From: Tamarix chinensis
Lineage: Eukaryota; Streptophyta; Magnoliopsida; Caryophyllales; Tamaricaceae
Direction of reading: 5' to 3'
DNA: 64,000 nt
Assembly: GCA_030549775.1 (NCBI GenBank)
Contig: CM060180.1
Span: 91,782,172 to 91,846,171, forward strand
How positions within the stretch are numbered: the first letter of the stretch is position 1; every line of letters begins with the position of its first letter. The notes beneath the pieces are model-generated. The model searched no databases. It saw nothing but the letters and a program-made list of their open reading frames with translations, and was not told the DNA's origin. The position numbers and the translations under genes are program-made. Below are positions 11,901-23,730 of this stretch, piece after piece.

Positions 11901-12728
11901 GTTAATTTTAACTATTAATAATAATTTTTTAATAAAAAAATTAATTAAATAATTTTAATACAAATTTTAATCCGAAGAAGTTTTCGAAAAGTTTTCGATT
12001 CCGTGCATCACAGGGTTTCACCTTTAGGGATTGTATTTTGTGCAATAACTGACATCATTTCGTCGTTTCATAGTGACGCAGTGGAAGAGTACGAGAACGA
12101 GATGAAGAAGCTCGCGGGCAAACTCATGCGGCTTGCTCTGGGACACATTGGACTAACGATGGCAGACGTCACATGTGCGGGTCCTGAACGACACTTTGAA
12201 GGGAAATGCGCCGCAATTCAACTCAACTCTTATCCTATCTGTCCCGACCCAAATCGTGCCATGGGCCTTGCAGCCCACACAGACTCGACGCTCCTCACGA
12301 TCCTACACCAAGACGGCACAAATGGCCTTCAGGTGTTCCGAGAAGGAGTAGGTTGGGTTGAGGTCCCACCAATCCCTGGTGGTCTGGTGATCAACATTGG
12401 TGATCTCATGCACATCCTTTCAAACGGGACATACGCGAATGTGCTACATCGAGCGGTGGTTAACCAGACCCGACAACGTCTCTCAATTGCATACCTTCTT
12501 GGGTCCCCCGCGGGTGCGCTTATATCACCCTCGTCAAGGCTAGTAGATGCGGATCATCCTCCTCTATATAGATCGGTTACATGGGTTGAGTACCTGAAAA
12601 TCAGAAGTGAGCATTTTGATAACGCACTTCCATTACTTCGCTCACATTTGCCTCTTAATAATGGCTTCAATGGGGATGTAAACGATCATAATAAGGTGGA
12701 GGTTGACAGTACATGCTGGTTACATTAG
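8972..12728 (+). CDS. GA3ox: Gibberellin 3-beta-dioxygenase (GA3ox), two exons
   Basis: Exons 8972-9477 and 12074-12728 join through a GT-AG intron that splits a Cys codon (TG|T), giving 386 residues. The product is a cytosolic 2-oxoglutarate/Fe(II) oxygenase predicted to make the last activation step of gibberellin synthesis (GA9 to GA4, GA20 to GA1). The N-terminal dioxygenase domain starts near VPVVDL (61-66). The catalytic domain carries iron ligands H237, D239 (AAHTDSTLLTIL) and H294, with the 2-oxoglutarate-binding R304-x-S306. GA3ox-specific stretches include ELPDSHAW, GYGPARISSFFPKLMWSEGFT (split here as GYGPARISSFF and MWSEGFT) and CDAVEEYE across the splice. The intron position is that of known GA3ox genes. 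I chose the second in-frame ATG (8972, MPA...) because family members start MPx; the upstream ATG at 8963 would add MYT. The C-terminal tail after SHLPL is longer than in Arabidopsis. No damage is seen. GA20ox is less likely because its LPWKET motif is absent. Confidence 0.95.
11074..11317. mobile_element. Fold-back MITE in the GA3ox intron
   Basis: The ends are inverted copies over about 34 bp (left GGGGGTAATAGGAGTG, right CACCCCTATTACCCC), and the interior is nearly palindromic around TTAGATCTTAATTTGATCTAA (centre near 11193). The whole ~244 bp could fold into one hairpin. The end sequences resemble PIF/Harbinger-type MITEs, but the short target duplication is unclear. Confidence 0.65.
11378..11520. 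mobile_element. Second small fold-back element in the GA3ox intron
   Basis: Left arm GTTACTTATAAAAAGTAATT with ATCAAAGATAACTACT is matched by an inverted right arm AGATAACTACTTTTGATAAG. The element is about 143 bp with an AT-rich loop. Its exact ends are uncertain. Confidence 0.5.
11713..12012. mobile_element. 300-bp hAT-type MITE next to the GA3ox splice acceptor
   Basis: GGGTTTCA is present at 11705-11712 and again at 12013-12020, a perfect 8-bp target duplication. The element between them starts TCAGTGATGCACGGAA and ends TTCCGTGCATCACA, inverted over about 13 bp. Internal ACGGGGAC/GGAAACG motifs recur near the left end. Eight-base duplications and such ends fit the hAT superfamily. It has no coding capacity. 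Confidence 0.85.
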
Positions 12729-12929
12729 CATGGTGTTTTTATATGAAGTAGCCCAAACTTCATTGTAGTTTGTTTAGGCGTATTAATGAACGTCGTGTAA
12801 ACATTCTTAACGAACCAATGGTGTATCAATTATGCTATGCGGCATCATCCTCCACCGAAAGAAAGAATTGTTATTTATAAAATTACATTACTATGGAACT
12901 TTTATTAAATTGTTATTATGTACTCCATA

Positions 12930-12935
12930 AATAAA
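12930..12935 (+). terminator. Possible polyadenylation signal of GA3ox
   Basis: AATAAA about 200 bases after the stop codon in AT-rich sequence. It is the first exact match downstream. Plant signals are loose, so this is suggestive only. Confidence 0.35.
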
Positions 12936-13034
12936 TTCACGTATTTAATTATTATTCTTAATTATATTTAATTAACAAATAAGTATTGTCTACTAATTTT
13001 ATTCAACAAACAATACTTAGAAGTATTATGTCAT

Positions 13035-13985
13035 GTACTCAGAGGTTTCAACCCCAACGTTCTTCGGTAAGGCCAATATGCAAAACACAATACTACTGAG
13101 TACCATTCGCATTATCCTATAATAGCATCAAAAGGAGATTTATGGAAGGGACACTGATTCATACTTGAGACATAATATCGATATTAATACCCATCAGACA
13201 ATAAAGAAACACCTATATTCGTAAGACTCATTTGCTAAATGCTTGGTAAAAATCATAGACCGTAACAAATCCTCTACCTAAAATATCAAGCACCCTCATT
13301 TTCACCATAGAGGGGTTCCAATATTGTTTCCTTGCATCTTAGGCATTATCCCCTAACAATCCTTCAAGGCTCATCTAATATTAGAAAAATACTATACAAA
13401 TACCATACATTGACCCTCAAAACTCGTATTCCAACTAATATCTCATACCTAATATAATTTATTGCAACATCTTTGACCTCCTCACAAAGATTTAACCTTG
13501 TGTGTTCAAGATAGTCTCATTGTACAATCCCCAAAAACTCATTTTAATGGACTGGATCCCATAACAAAACCACATCCATCGTCGCCTCCTTGTCAATGAA
13601 CCCATGCAACACAACGACCGACACACACCATCTTATTGGAGTCCTACTATCTATAACTTGCTTTAACCACAAGGTACCCCCAATCCCATTGAGATACACT
13701 CACTAACATGTCAAAAAGCTTGTTAGTTGGCATGACAATGAGTTTATCTTATACCACTTCATTATGTGCTTAGAGATTTCACCCCCAGTGCTCCTAATGA
13801 GGTCAGTATCTAATGCACAATACTACTCAACACCACGTTGAATCCTGTAAAAACAGTATAAAGAGTTATGTGTGCAATAAACACGAAGTCGTACTTGAAA
13901 CATAATATTCTCATGAATCAATTGCTATGCACTTGAGAAAAATCATAAACCATGACAATTAGCTCAAATACCTAGGATATAACAG
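13035..13985. repeat. Two diverged ~230-bp direct repeats ~730 bp apart
   Basis: Sequence from about 13035 to 13265 (CAGAGGTTTCAACCCCAACG..., CACAATACTACT..., TACTTGAGACATAATAT..., AAAATCATAGACC) is echoed at about 13765-13975 (TAGAGATTTCACCCCCAGTG..., CACAATACTACT..., TACTTGAAACATAATAT..., AAAATCATAAACC). They may be two terminal repeats of a small degraded element or a segmental duplication. No frame lies between them. Confidence 0.5.
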
Positions 13986-14899
13986 TCCCGTAATGTATAA
14001 GCAAAGGTCTAAGGATAGGGTTGACAATGCTCCCTATGGGTGTAGAGCCTTATCAAGAATTTTCCATTCGAGTTTAAAGGAGATTTTAGGAACCAAGTTT
14101 GAGATCCCTTATCACAAATATTTTTGGAGATGAGTTTGGGGTCCCTATGCCCGAACATACCCTATATATATATATAATTTTTATATATAATGTAAATTAA
14201 AAATATATTATAAAAAATTAGGATCAGGTATTTGAGATGGGGTCATATTTCAAGTATTGAGTATGGTTTTAAGGTCAGGGAATATATCAGTGATGAGAAA
14301 TAGAGTAGGGATCTATTTAGATATGAGGATTTTATGACCATAGAGATTGGGTTAGAGATTTTTTAATATATATATATAGATTGGTATGAGTTAGAGGATT
14401 GTTTTGTTTATTGGATTTGGGTATGGGGATGGGATCCTTGTCCTTAACCCACTCTGATTTCATCCATATCCAAGGATAACACTTGAATTTAAGAGCTATA
14501 ATACTCCTATTTTTGAATTTAGTTTCTAAAATAAATAATTAGATAAACCAAAACAAGTTTTTGCTTTTGATTACCAATGTTTCTCAAATTATATTTTTAT
14601 TTTCTAAAAATTGTTTCTTATTAAGTTACAATAACCCACACCATAACAATCATAATATCATTAATAACAACAAAAGTAAAAAAATATATATCAACAATAA
14701 CAATAACAAACTATTGGGAAAAAAAATTTATAATGGAGACAAAAGACGTTGCTGAAAGTTGGAAAATCATTGTTATAACTCTATAGGGATGACTTGAGTT
14801 GCAATTATTAATTTGCGCTAATAAATGTCTGTGGCAATAGACATATGTGTCGTTGCTTTAACATTTACAACACTATACATATTTCTTGTAATGACATAT
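13986..14899. other. Intergenic, no gene; possible DNA-transposon remnant
   Basis: AT-rich sequence. The stretch 14740-14899, continuing at 19365-19700 after the inserted LTR-like element is removed, carries scattered GTCGTTGC, GTCGCTA and GTGACGACA motifs that look like subterminal repeats of a CACTA-like element. No terminus was identified. Confidence 0.25.
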
Positions 14900-15559
14900 T
14901 GTAACACCCCTAAAATTTACTACTGTAAAATTTTGTTTTATTAAAAGAATTAGCAAAAGTGAAGTAACAAAACTATGAATTATGGGGATATTACCGCCAA
15001 AATTAAAACCAAACCGGTTCACTCCTATCGTTCCAGTACCAAGTGCTAAGGCTGAAAGAGTAAAATACAATTTACGAGAAACTCAAACCATATTTAAATC
15101 AGAGTAGCGTAAATAACAATTTAAAAATAATAGAATACACTAATGATGGTTACAAGAATACAAGTTACATTTAAACTAAGGTTAAGAGAGAGAGAGGTGA
15201 AGCCCTAAAATTCCAGATAATTCCTTACACTCTTTCTCGTTGCCCACTTAAATAGCACCTGAAATGAACCTACAAGGGACACTACCCATTGAATAGGCAG
15301 GGGCTCCACGAATGGAATCCTTTAGTACTATGGTACTAAGTAACCCTTTAAACCACATTGAAAAGAAACCCTACAATACAACAAATGATGCAAAACTACA
15401 ACCACATGTAGTAAGAGATGCACACACAATGTCCACACGCTCAACAAGCCCATCAAATTTTAATAGGTCATAACGTGAAAACAATACTTTTGGGCCTTAA
15501 GCTATTAATCCATCATTATTCAATTATCTCTCGGATTATATATCCATGTGAGTGGGGAA

Positions 15560-15735
15560 ATCCCACTATTATAGCCGGTGGAACCAAATACATATAGGGT
15601 AGAACGCTCCTAACCACTATTATTGCCGATGGACCAGTCTCCAGGGTAGAACGCTCTTGACTACTATTATTGGTGGTGGACCAGTCTCTAGGGCAGAACG
15701 CTCCTAGCCACTATTATTCGCTGGTGAACCGATCA
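15560..15735 (+). repeat. ~48-bp tandem array, 4 units, in copy A
   Basis: Units of the form CCACTATTATNGCCGGTGGACC...AGGGTAGAACGCTCCT recur at about 15563, 15614, 15662 and 15708. The same array, inverted and with a 50-bp period, is present in copy B at 46940-47065. Confidence 0.8.
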
Positions 15736-16539
15736 AACCCCAACTCACATAGTATTCCACTATAAGTGATTAGTATTTTTCATAATTTATTCATATATAA
15801 GATTTAGTTTATTGAGCTCGGGACCCCCACTATTATAGCCAGTGGACCGGAATACATATATAAATCTTCCAAGGTAAAACACTCCTGGTACTCATAATAT
15901 AATCCATCTAGGCCCGAGTCATTTGTCTTTCACTTTCATGATTACTGTTTTTCCTTTTTAATCAACACAACAATTCCATATATTTGCCTTATAGGGGAGA
16001 TCAAGATCTTGGGACACAAAGGTACACTGGTCGTACCGGCTACTCAGTACCCTTCAACCATCAACCTAGGGACGTAAAGGTACCCTAGTCGTATTGGTGC
16101 ATACAGACCCTACCCAACAGGACACCTAATCCATAAGTATGCATGCCCCCTAAATAGGTCTATAGAGCTAGATAGAGTAAGATATAGGGCCTGGCTGGGG
16201 CATAAAGGCACACCAGCAAATACAAGATTAATTGTGGGCTAAACAATATCTTTAGGGTAGCGACCCCTAAAGAGCCACCATTCCTGATCTTGAGGTCTTT
16301 CACTTAAATTATTAGTATCTTAATTAAGGTGATCATGAAAAGCACAATAATCAGATGCTTATTAACTTTCAATCATTTATGATATCATTAGGTACTCTTT
16401 ATTCATACAATTATCCAAGATAACTTATAGGAATCATTAAGGCCATCATTATCTCATCCAATTCCGATTTAGGGTTCGTTCTCATGATACTTACTGATTA
16501 TCAAATACCCTTGTCTTATTATTAAATGTTATTAGATAC

Positions 16540-17120
16540 AAGTTAGTGATTTACCCCTTTTATCTCTACAAAATTACGGAATTACCCCTTGCTTGTATAA
16601 TTATTAAGTCATCCCTTCTTTACTTACCAAATTACCATATTACCCTCCATGTTGCATAATTACCAAATTACCCCTTACTTGGTTTAGGTTACCAAGTTAT
16701 CTTCCACACTTACTAAATTACCAATCACCCTTTATATTTGTTACACTTGTCAGATTTTCCATTACGTTGGTTAGATTACCAAATTATCCTTCTTCATTAT
16801 TATAATTACCAAATTGCCCTTTAGTTGGTTAAATTATCAAATTACACTTCTCTATTATCATAATTACCAAATTTCCCTTCTCTATCATTATAATTACAAA
16901 ATTACCCTTTACTATTATCATAATTACCAAACTACCCTTTTAGTTGGTTAAATTACCAAATTACCCTTTGCCATCATCATAATTACTATTTTACCCTTCT
17001 CCATTATTATAATTACCATTTTATCCTTCTCCATTATTATAATTACCATTTTACCCTTTTACTTACAAAATTACCATAATACCCTTTTACTTACAAAATT
17101 ACCATTTTTCCCTTTATTAC
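16540..17120 (+). repeat. ~30-bp degenerate tandem array (AATTACCAAATTACCC type) in copy A
   Basis: Roughly 18-20 units built on CCATTATTATAATTACCATTTTACCCTT. Later units (about 16980-17120) are the most regular. Confidence 0.8.
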
Positions 17121-19364
17121 AACACTTTTATTAAATTACCATCACTTCATGAAAATACTCTATTAGTGCTCCACTCTCATCATTCAACTCCACCAACTAT
17201 TATTATTCAACATAGTCATCATTAGTGCCCACACATATTAGGCTACACTCTTATAGAGACATATTACTAAAACGCTCTTATGGCTCATAATAACAATATT
17301 TATGCATTAATGGTCACAATAACATAAGATATCATAGATAAGTACTTAACATTTTTATCAATAACAAAACTTCTTCCTTAAGTATTATTTCTACACATGG
17401 CACATAAACTAGCATGATTTCCTTTTTATCAATCAATACAAGCAACTACATATATTATATTAAACAACATATACCATGTATATTAACATATTAAAAACCT
17501 TAATGTGCTAACATACATTTATCCATACGTTTAAGTGGGGTTTAACGATTAACTTAATTCCCATAAAAATCGAACATTACCGGTATCCTGGTTAAAGGTT
17601 TAAAATTTGATTAGCAAAACCAATACCTAAAAATAATATCAATACTTATCATATTAGAAATAAGAAAACCAAAAGCATAAGACTTTATAAAATTTAATTA
17701 ATGAAATAATTAACTTAACTATTATTATATCTTAAAATTCTATTAAACAATTTAAACCAAGGAATGCAGCAACTCACGCTGCTCATATAGCATGAGCTGC
17801 CTACAAAGCAAGGAAGGAAAGGATTGAAAATGGCATAAAAGGAAGAAAGGGGAGTCAATTTTGGGTTAGGGATTTTGGGCTAGGAAAGAGGGCAGGTAGG
17901 GGAAAGTTAGGGAAAAGGATGGGTGTAGGGGTAGAGAGGGGGTGTAGGTAGTAGTTGGGGATAGGTTTTTGATAGCCAAGGGCAATAGTGGTGGCGGCTG
18001 CGAGGCTACGAAGGTGGCTGTCGAGGTGGAGGTGGTTGAGAAGGAAGGAAAAGGGGAGGAAAATGAGGGGGTGAGAGGGTTTGTCTTAGCCAGGGAAGGT
18101 ATGGGGTGGTAGGGGAGATTGTAGGGAGAAGTTTGGTGGTTCAGGTGGTGCTAGAGGAGGCGAAAGGAGGAGGTACAGGGTGGTTGTCGAGAAGGAAGAA
18201 AAAGAAGAGGAGAGGAAGGTGGGTTGTAGGGTAGCTTGAGTGGTGGTGTGGTGGTGCAGGGTGAAGTAGAAGGTGGTAGGAGGCGTTGCAGGCAGTTGGT
18301 GTGGCAGTGGCAGCAACAAAGTGGGGCGGCGGTGCAAAACAAGGGGGAAAGGATAAAGGAGAAGAAAGGGAGAGAAGAAGAGGTCAGGAGAGGGAAGGAG
18401 GCTAAAAATGGGGCAGGAAGGAGATGTTGAAGGGAAGAAAAGGGGGAGGGAGAAGAGAGAGAGGTAGGTGTGGCCGGTCAGTTGTAGGGTGGCAGGGAGG
18501 TGGTCGGGTGGCAAGGAGAGAGAAGGGAAGAAGAAGAATGAAAGAGGGATGCAGGCCGGGGGTGTAGGGTCATTTGGGTCCAAAATAGGGAAGAAAAGGA
18601 TAGGGGAGAGAGAGAAAGAGAGGGAGTGTTGCAAAGGTGGCACGTAGGAGTTGTAGTTGCAGGCGTTAGGGGTCAGGCATGGCATTGAGGAAGATAGGAA
18701 GAACAAGAAGAACAAGAGGGAGGTGCAGACAAGGTGAGGGAGAACAAAGAAAGGGAGAGCATGGGCCGGCCCCATTGGGGAGGGAAGGAAAGAAAAGTGA
18801 AGATAGACTAGGCTAGGCTGGGGCAAAGAACACGCGGAAGAGAAAAGGAAAGGAAGGAAGGAAGAGAGCGGCATGCAAGAGAAGGAGAGGAGGGAAAGGG
18901 AGTGGGCCGATGGTCCAGGCGTGAGGAGAGGGAGGGCAGGGCATGTCTAGTGGCTTGAAGGAAAGAAAAAGGAAAAAGAAAGAAAGGAGAAAAAAAAAAG
19001 AAAAAGGAGAAAGAAAAGGGAAATGGGAAAAAAAGGAAATGGGAAAATAAAATAATTTAATTTATAAAATAATAGAATGTAATATTTTTGGTAGATACAT
19101 AAATTTAATAATTTAATTTAATATAATTTAATATATGGGTTTAAAATGGTTAACTTGAGAGAAATATTGGTTTGAAAAATTATTTAACTAAAATGAGTAT
19201 GATAAAATAATAGAATATTTATTTTAATTTATTAAATATTCCTATCCAATTTTATATACTCAAAAATTCATAAAATAATTAAATTAAATAAATTTAAAAG
19301 TTAATTTATCCCAAATAAAAGTTATATATTAAATTATAGGCTTTTAAAATTTTGAGAGATTACA

Positions 19365-22156
19365 CATATTTTAAATTATATTGACTTTTAATATATATAT
19401 ATAGATAATTTTTAGTGACTGCATGTTATCACTGTATATCTTTTGTGACAACAAAATTTAAAATTTTTTATTTTTCTATTTACAAAATTGAATTTTCAAC
19501 AATAACATATCAGCAATGAAAATATTTTTTTTTTACATCAACACCTTTACAGTGCTTGTTTTTATAAAAAGAAATGGAATAACCTTTTAGTCATGATATG
19601 TCGCTATTGTGGCCCTCTATAGTGACGACATGATTTTTTCAAAAACAAAAATATTGCACTTCAAAACCATTTTTATAGACATTCATATATATATAACTTA
19701 ATTATATGGTGTTAACTTTAAGTATACCAATTTTTTTTACATATTAAAAAATTCATCTCATCGAATGTTTTACATATTAAAAAAATTATATAATCTAATC
19801 TCATCTTACAAATGTATAGCCATAATCATTTCTTCATTCTGTGGTCAAGTGGGCTTAGGAGGCTCATGTGTAGGAATGTATTGCATTATACCATTAATGT
19901 ATTCATTCATATGATCTATCCTGACATCATGGCTGATAATATCCTAGAGGAGGTGAATAGGGTTTTATGGAATAAAAATGATAAAATAAAAATTTACAAA
20001 AAATGTAGAGTGGTTCAAGAGTGAATAACTCTTTAGATCCACTATTAAAAGATTCTTCCTTTTGGATTTTGAAGTATTTGCATATTTTTATTGATGATCA
20101 TTTTTCTCTCAGTTTATGAGACTGACAATCTCAATGACCCTTTAAGAGATGATTTATAACTTCACCTATTTATCTTCTCTATACTCTCTTCAATAATTTC
20201 TCAAGGGTGATAGGCAAATTCTCACTAGCTCCTTGAAATAAATTTCGTAAGGTTGTTGTGATTACATATAATTCTCACCGATAATATAATATATGAAAGT
20301 GTAGAAATTTGGATGCAATATAATCTAGATATATGTAATAATAGGTATTACAATTTGGGAACATTTCTAGCTAAGAGAAGTGATCAAAGAATACTTTTTA
20401 ATTAAAACTCAAAATATAAAAGTTTAGAAATTTTGAGTGAGCAATTGAATGATCCAAGTGTAAGAGATTAATTACACAATTAGTGTAGTTCAAAATTTGT
20501 TGTAATAAATGTAGAGAAACCATATGTATAAGGGTTTCCCTTGTCATATAGCCATTAGTTATAAAATCTCAAAAATTTATGTCACCAAATTCGTATAAAA
20601 TTATCTTTTAATACTCACCAATCAATTGATATGGTCGAACTAGTCAATTAGTATTAATCGCTTCTATGTCCAATCAATCGGTGGTACAAGAAACTTAACC
20701 GTTTATGTTTAGATAATAAGTGGAAAGTCATCATTATGCGAATGAGTCAATTAGTTTTGCTTAGTGCATAGTTGGTCTTACGAACTTATATGAACAATCA
20801 CATGGTTTGGTAAGACCAATTGATGTGTTCATATCACTAGTCGATCGATTTGTTCAAAATAATAGATCAATTAAAAACTAGTCGATTGGTTTAGCAAAAC
20901 CATTTGATGTGTTTAAATAGAGATAAATGTGTTTATATAGTAATAAAAAACTATGGAGTGATTGGTCAAACTAGTCAATTAGTATCTTCAAATTAGTTAA
21001 TCGGTTTAATAAAACTAGTCAATGTGTTTAAATAAAGATAAATGAGTTTCTACAGGAATGAAACCCATAGATTGGTTGGTCAAATCGCTTGATTAGTTTC
21101 CTCAAACCAGTCAATAAGTTTTGGAAAAACCAGTCTATGTGCTTAAATAGAAATAATCAAGTTTCTGCAAGAATGAAGCCCATGGACCAATTGATCAAAC
21201 TAGTCAATCAGCTTCGTCAAACCAACCAATGAGTTTAAACAAGGGTGGTGGATTTCTATAGGAGTGAAACCTATGGTCCTATGGACAAGTTGGTCAAATC
21301 AGTTGATCTATTTGTTACGCCAGTTAATCCATCTGAGTTTAACTCATTCCATTCCCTTGATTACACTGAACCAATTAATTAGTCATGGGACCAATTGACT
21401 CGTTCTAAATGGAACCAATCATTTAGTTTTAAAACGCATTTAAAGAGTTTAGAAATCAAAATCAACCATGAGTTCTGATGAAATGAATTCAAATCAAATG
21501 TTTTAAAATGTGTTAAAAAAATTTTGATCAAAATTTGAACTTTTCTCAACTTAACTCTTTACATAAACCCATGACTTAAGAAATATAATCTCTAACCTTC
21601 AAGTCTAACTTATCTTTCATGTGTTTTCCTCTTGTGCTTGGAAACTCAATTGCTCTTTTAAATTTGTACAATTGCATAATGATTTAAGTGGATGTGTTTA
21701 AATTTTTTTATCAATCAATTATTATACATGCACACTTAAGCAAACACATTAGTCATTAAGATATGTTTGTTACCACTAGAATAAGGATAATGATATTCTT
21801 TCATCTTTGAGGTCAACAATCTCACCCTTTTTGATGATGAAAAAAAATGTGTATGATTATAAATGTTTAAGGGTAATGAGTATGTATTAGGTGAGAAATT
21901 TACAAGTTACACATATTTTAATCCAAACTTTCATATTCTCTCCACCTTTTGACATCAACAAAAGGTGATAAGAGAGGGAATCCTAGAAGCAAAAGAGATA
22001 AATAATCTTCTGATGGGGAGGGGAAACTCTCCTTTAACATGTGCATACAAAGTATTAGGCATGATTATACATGAGGAAAATACAAAGAATACAAAGGATT
22101 AGGCATAATTATACATTAGGAAAATACAAAGAATACTTCCTATGAGCGTGGCATAA
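19365..22156. other. No gene; degraded TE sequence including a probable copia LTR end (minus)
   Basis: On the minus strand, CATCATCAAAAAGGGTGAGA followed by TTGTTGACC (about 21819-21840) matches the polypurine tract and LTR start of Maximus/SIRE-type Ty1/copia elements (AAAAAGGGGGAGATTGTTGG in typical members). A second similar phrase lies near 21945. Sequence left of it (20600-21440) carries degenerate 30-40 bp repeats containing ACCAGTCGATTGGTTT-like motifs. An open frame at 19812-20024 is short and unrecognised. The lower LTR end and the copia coding part were not found. Confidence 0.4.
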
Positions 22157-22444
22157 GTGAAAGCTTGTAGGTGATTTAAAAAATGAATGAACAAGTAGTA
22201 TAACATGCAACCAAAAGTGATATATATGAGATAGAGGAAAAAAAATCAAAATCTCATTAATGAATAGCATTTATTAATACATGATATGGATGACATACAA
22301 GTGAAATCTTGTAGGTGATTTAAAAAATGAATGAATAAGCAGTATAACATGCAACCAAAAGTGATATATATGAGATAGAGGAAAAAAATCAACATCTCAT
22401 TAATGATTAGCATTTATTAATACATGATATGGATGACATACAAG
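22157..22444. repeat. 144-bp tandem duplication
   Basis: Two adjacent copies (from 22157 and 22301) differ at only a handful of bases; each runs from GTGAAANCTTGTAGGTGATT to ATGGATGACATACAA. The hAT element at 22449 is inserted immediately after the second copy. Confidence 0.9.
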
Positions 22445-22448
22445 TAAT

Positions 22449-23722
22449 TAGGGCTATTCACGGATCAAATATCCGATTTTTCGGATATCCGATTACCGGA
22501 TATCCGAAATTTCGGATATCTGAAAATGATATTTGATATCCGATCCGAAATTTCGGATATCCGAAAATTGGATATCCGAAATTTCGGATCGGATATCAAA
22601 TAAATCCGATATTATCCGGGTGAATCCGAAAAATTTGGGCATAACCCGGCCAAAAATCCAATTTTTCCAAAATTCTAACATAACCATACAATTGACCTAT
22701 CCAAATCAATCTTACAACACATATATACATAATCAAATAATCAATTTAGCTTTTTATAAGCTAATTCATACCCAATTAATCAAAACAAGGGTTAGGGTTT
22801 TTCAGAAATTATACCAAACGAAATTAACAAATCAAGGCAGGTGAAGGCTGGGAAAGATGTGCCGGAGGTTGAGGATGGCTCGCCGGTGGTCAGCAGGCCT
22901 CTACGGTGACCGGCGGGGGCGGCACGACTTGGCGTTGTTGCTGCTGTGCTGCCGCTGCTGCTACTGCAGGTTCGGTTGCTGCTGCTGCTGCTAGTTGTGG
23001 CTGGCTAGTGGTGGCTACGGTGGCGACTAGTTGGAGGCCGGCGACCAACGAAAGAGGAGCTGGGGAGAGGGCGGCGGTTAGGGTTGCAGACTTGACGGGA
23101 GCACTGGAGCAGCCGAGCAGAGGGAGTCGGGGGAAAAAAAATTAGAGCAGGGACAGGGAGTCCCGACTCCCGACTTGTTTACTGTTGTGTTGAGTAGTTG
23201 TTGTTGTTTGTTTTTTTTTAATACAGTCCGCTGCCGCGTCCTGCGTGCGTGCAGGTGCAGTCGTGCACTGCGTGGTGCACTGGTGCTACAGTACGCACCT
23301 ACGCAATGCTGGGCCGCTGACTGCTACTAACTACTAAGTGAGTTTGATACTAACTTACTAAGTGAGTAGTAGACTAGTAGTGGTGCTATTTTATAAATAT
23401 TTTAAAAAATAATTATATTAAAAATATAATTTAGAGTAAATTAAATTTTGGTCCAACTAATAAATTAAGTAAAATTTATATATTTATTTATATATAATTA
23501 TATATAAAATAAAAAATTATAAAAAATTTATAAATACTTTTTCTTCGGATCGGATATTATTTGTATTTGTCAGATCGGATATTTGATTTGTTTGACTTTT
23601 CGTTGACCGGATCGGATATTTGATTTGAAAAAAAAAATCGGATCGGATATTTGTTTTTTCGGATCGGATCGCTTCGGATATCGGATCGGATAAGCAGATA
23701 TCGGATAATACGAACAGCCCTA
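22449..23722. mobile_element. Non-autonomous hAT element with perfect 8-bp target duplication
   Basis: CAAGTAAT occurs at 22441-22448 and 23723-23730. The element starts TAGGGCTATTC and ends GAACAGCCCTA (inverted, one mismatch). Both ends are followed by dense ATATCCGA/TCGGATAT repeats that can pair with each other. The centre (22840-23160) is GC-rich, with CTGCTGCTG runs and GGTTAGGGTT, resembling a promoter or leader left from a larger element. No transposase frame remains. Length is 1,274 bp. Confidence 0.88.
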
Positions 23723-23730
23723 CAAGTAAT

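Larger units (their letters stand above)
9478..12073 (+). other. GA3ox intron (2,596 bp), TE-loaded
   Basis: The donor is TG|GTACTC and the acceptor TTTCATAG|TGAC. A plausible branch point CTGAC lies about 25 bases before the acceptor. The intron is long for this gene family, whose introns are usually short. It contains three fold-back or terminal-repeat elements near its 3' end and a GC-richer block at about 9815-10100 of unknown origin that has no open frame. Confidence 0.9.
14900..19364 (+). mobile_element. Complete large LTR-like non-coding element (copy A), probable solo LTR
   Basis: The element starts TGTAACACCCC and ends GAGATTACA, and is flanked by CATAT on both sides (14895-14899 and 19365-19369), a perfect 5-bp target duplication. 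It is 4,465 bp long with no gag-pol frame and no internal direct terminal repeats, which best fits a solo LTR of a very large-LTR retrotransposon (Ogre/Tat-sized). In order it holds a conserved 5' block with CCAAGTGCTAAGGCTG (about 15038), a ~48-bp tandem array, a conserved block around 15970-16300, a ~30-bp array, an AT-rich stretch, a purine-rich GC block (17800-19020) and an AT-rich 3' end. Long open frames in the purine block are low-complexity antisense strings. Confidence 0.8.

Noticed and set aside
18086..18874. 262-residue open frame, minus strand
   Set aside because: Only Ser/Pro/Leu/Phe low-complexity sequence, antisense to the purine-rich block of copy A; no domain, and purine bias alone keeps such frames open.
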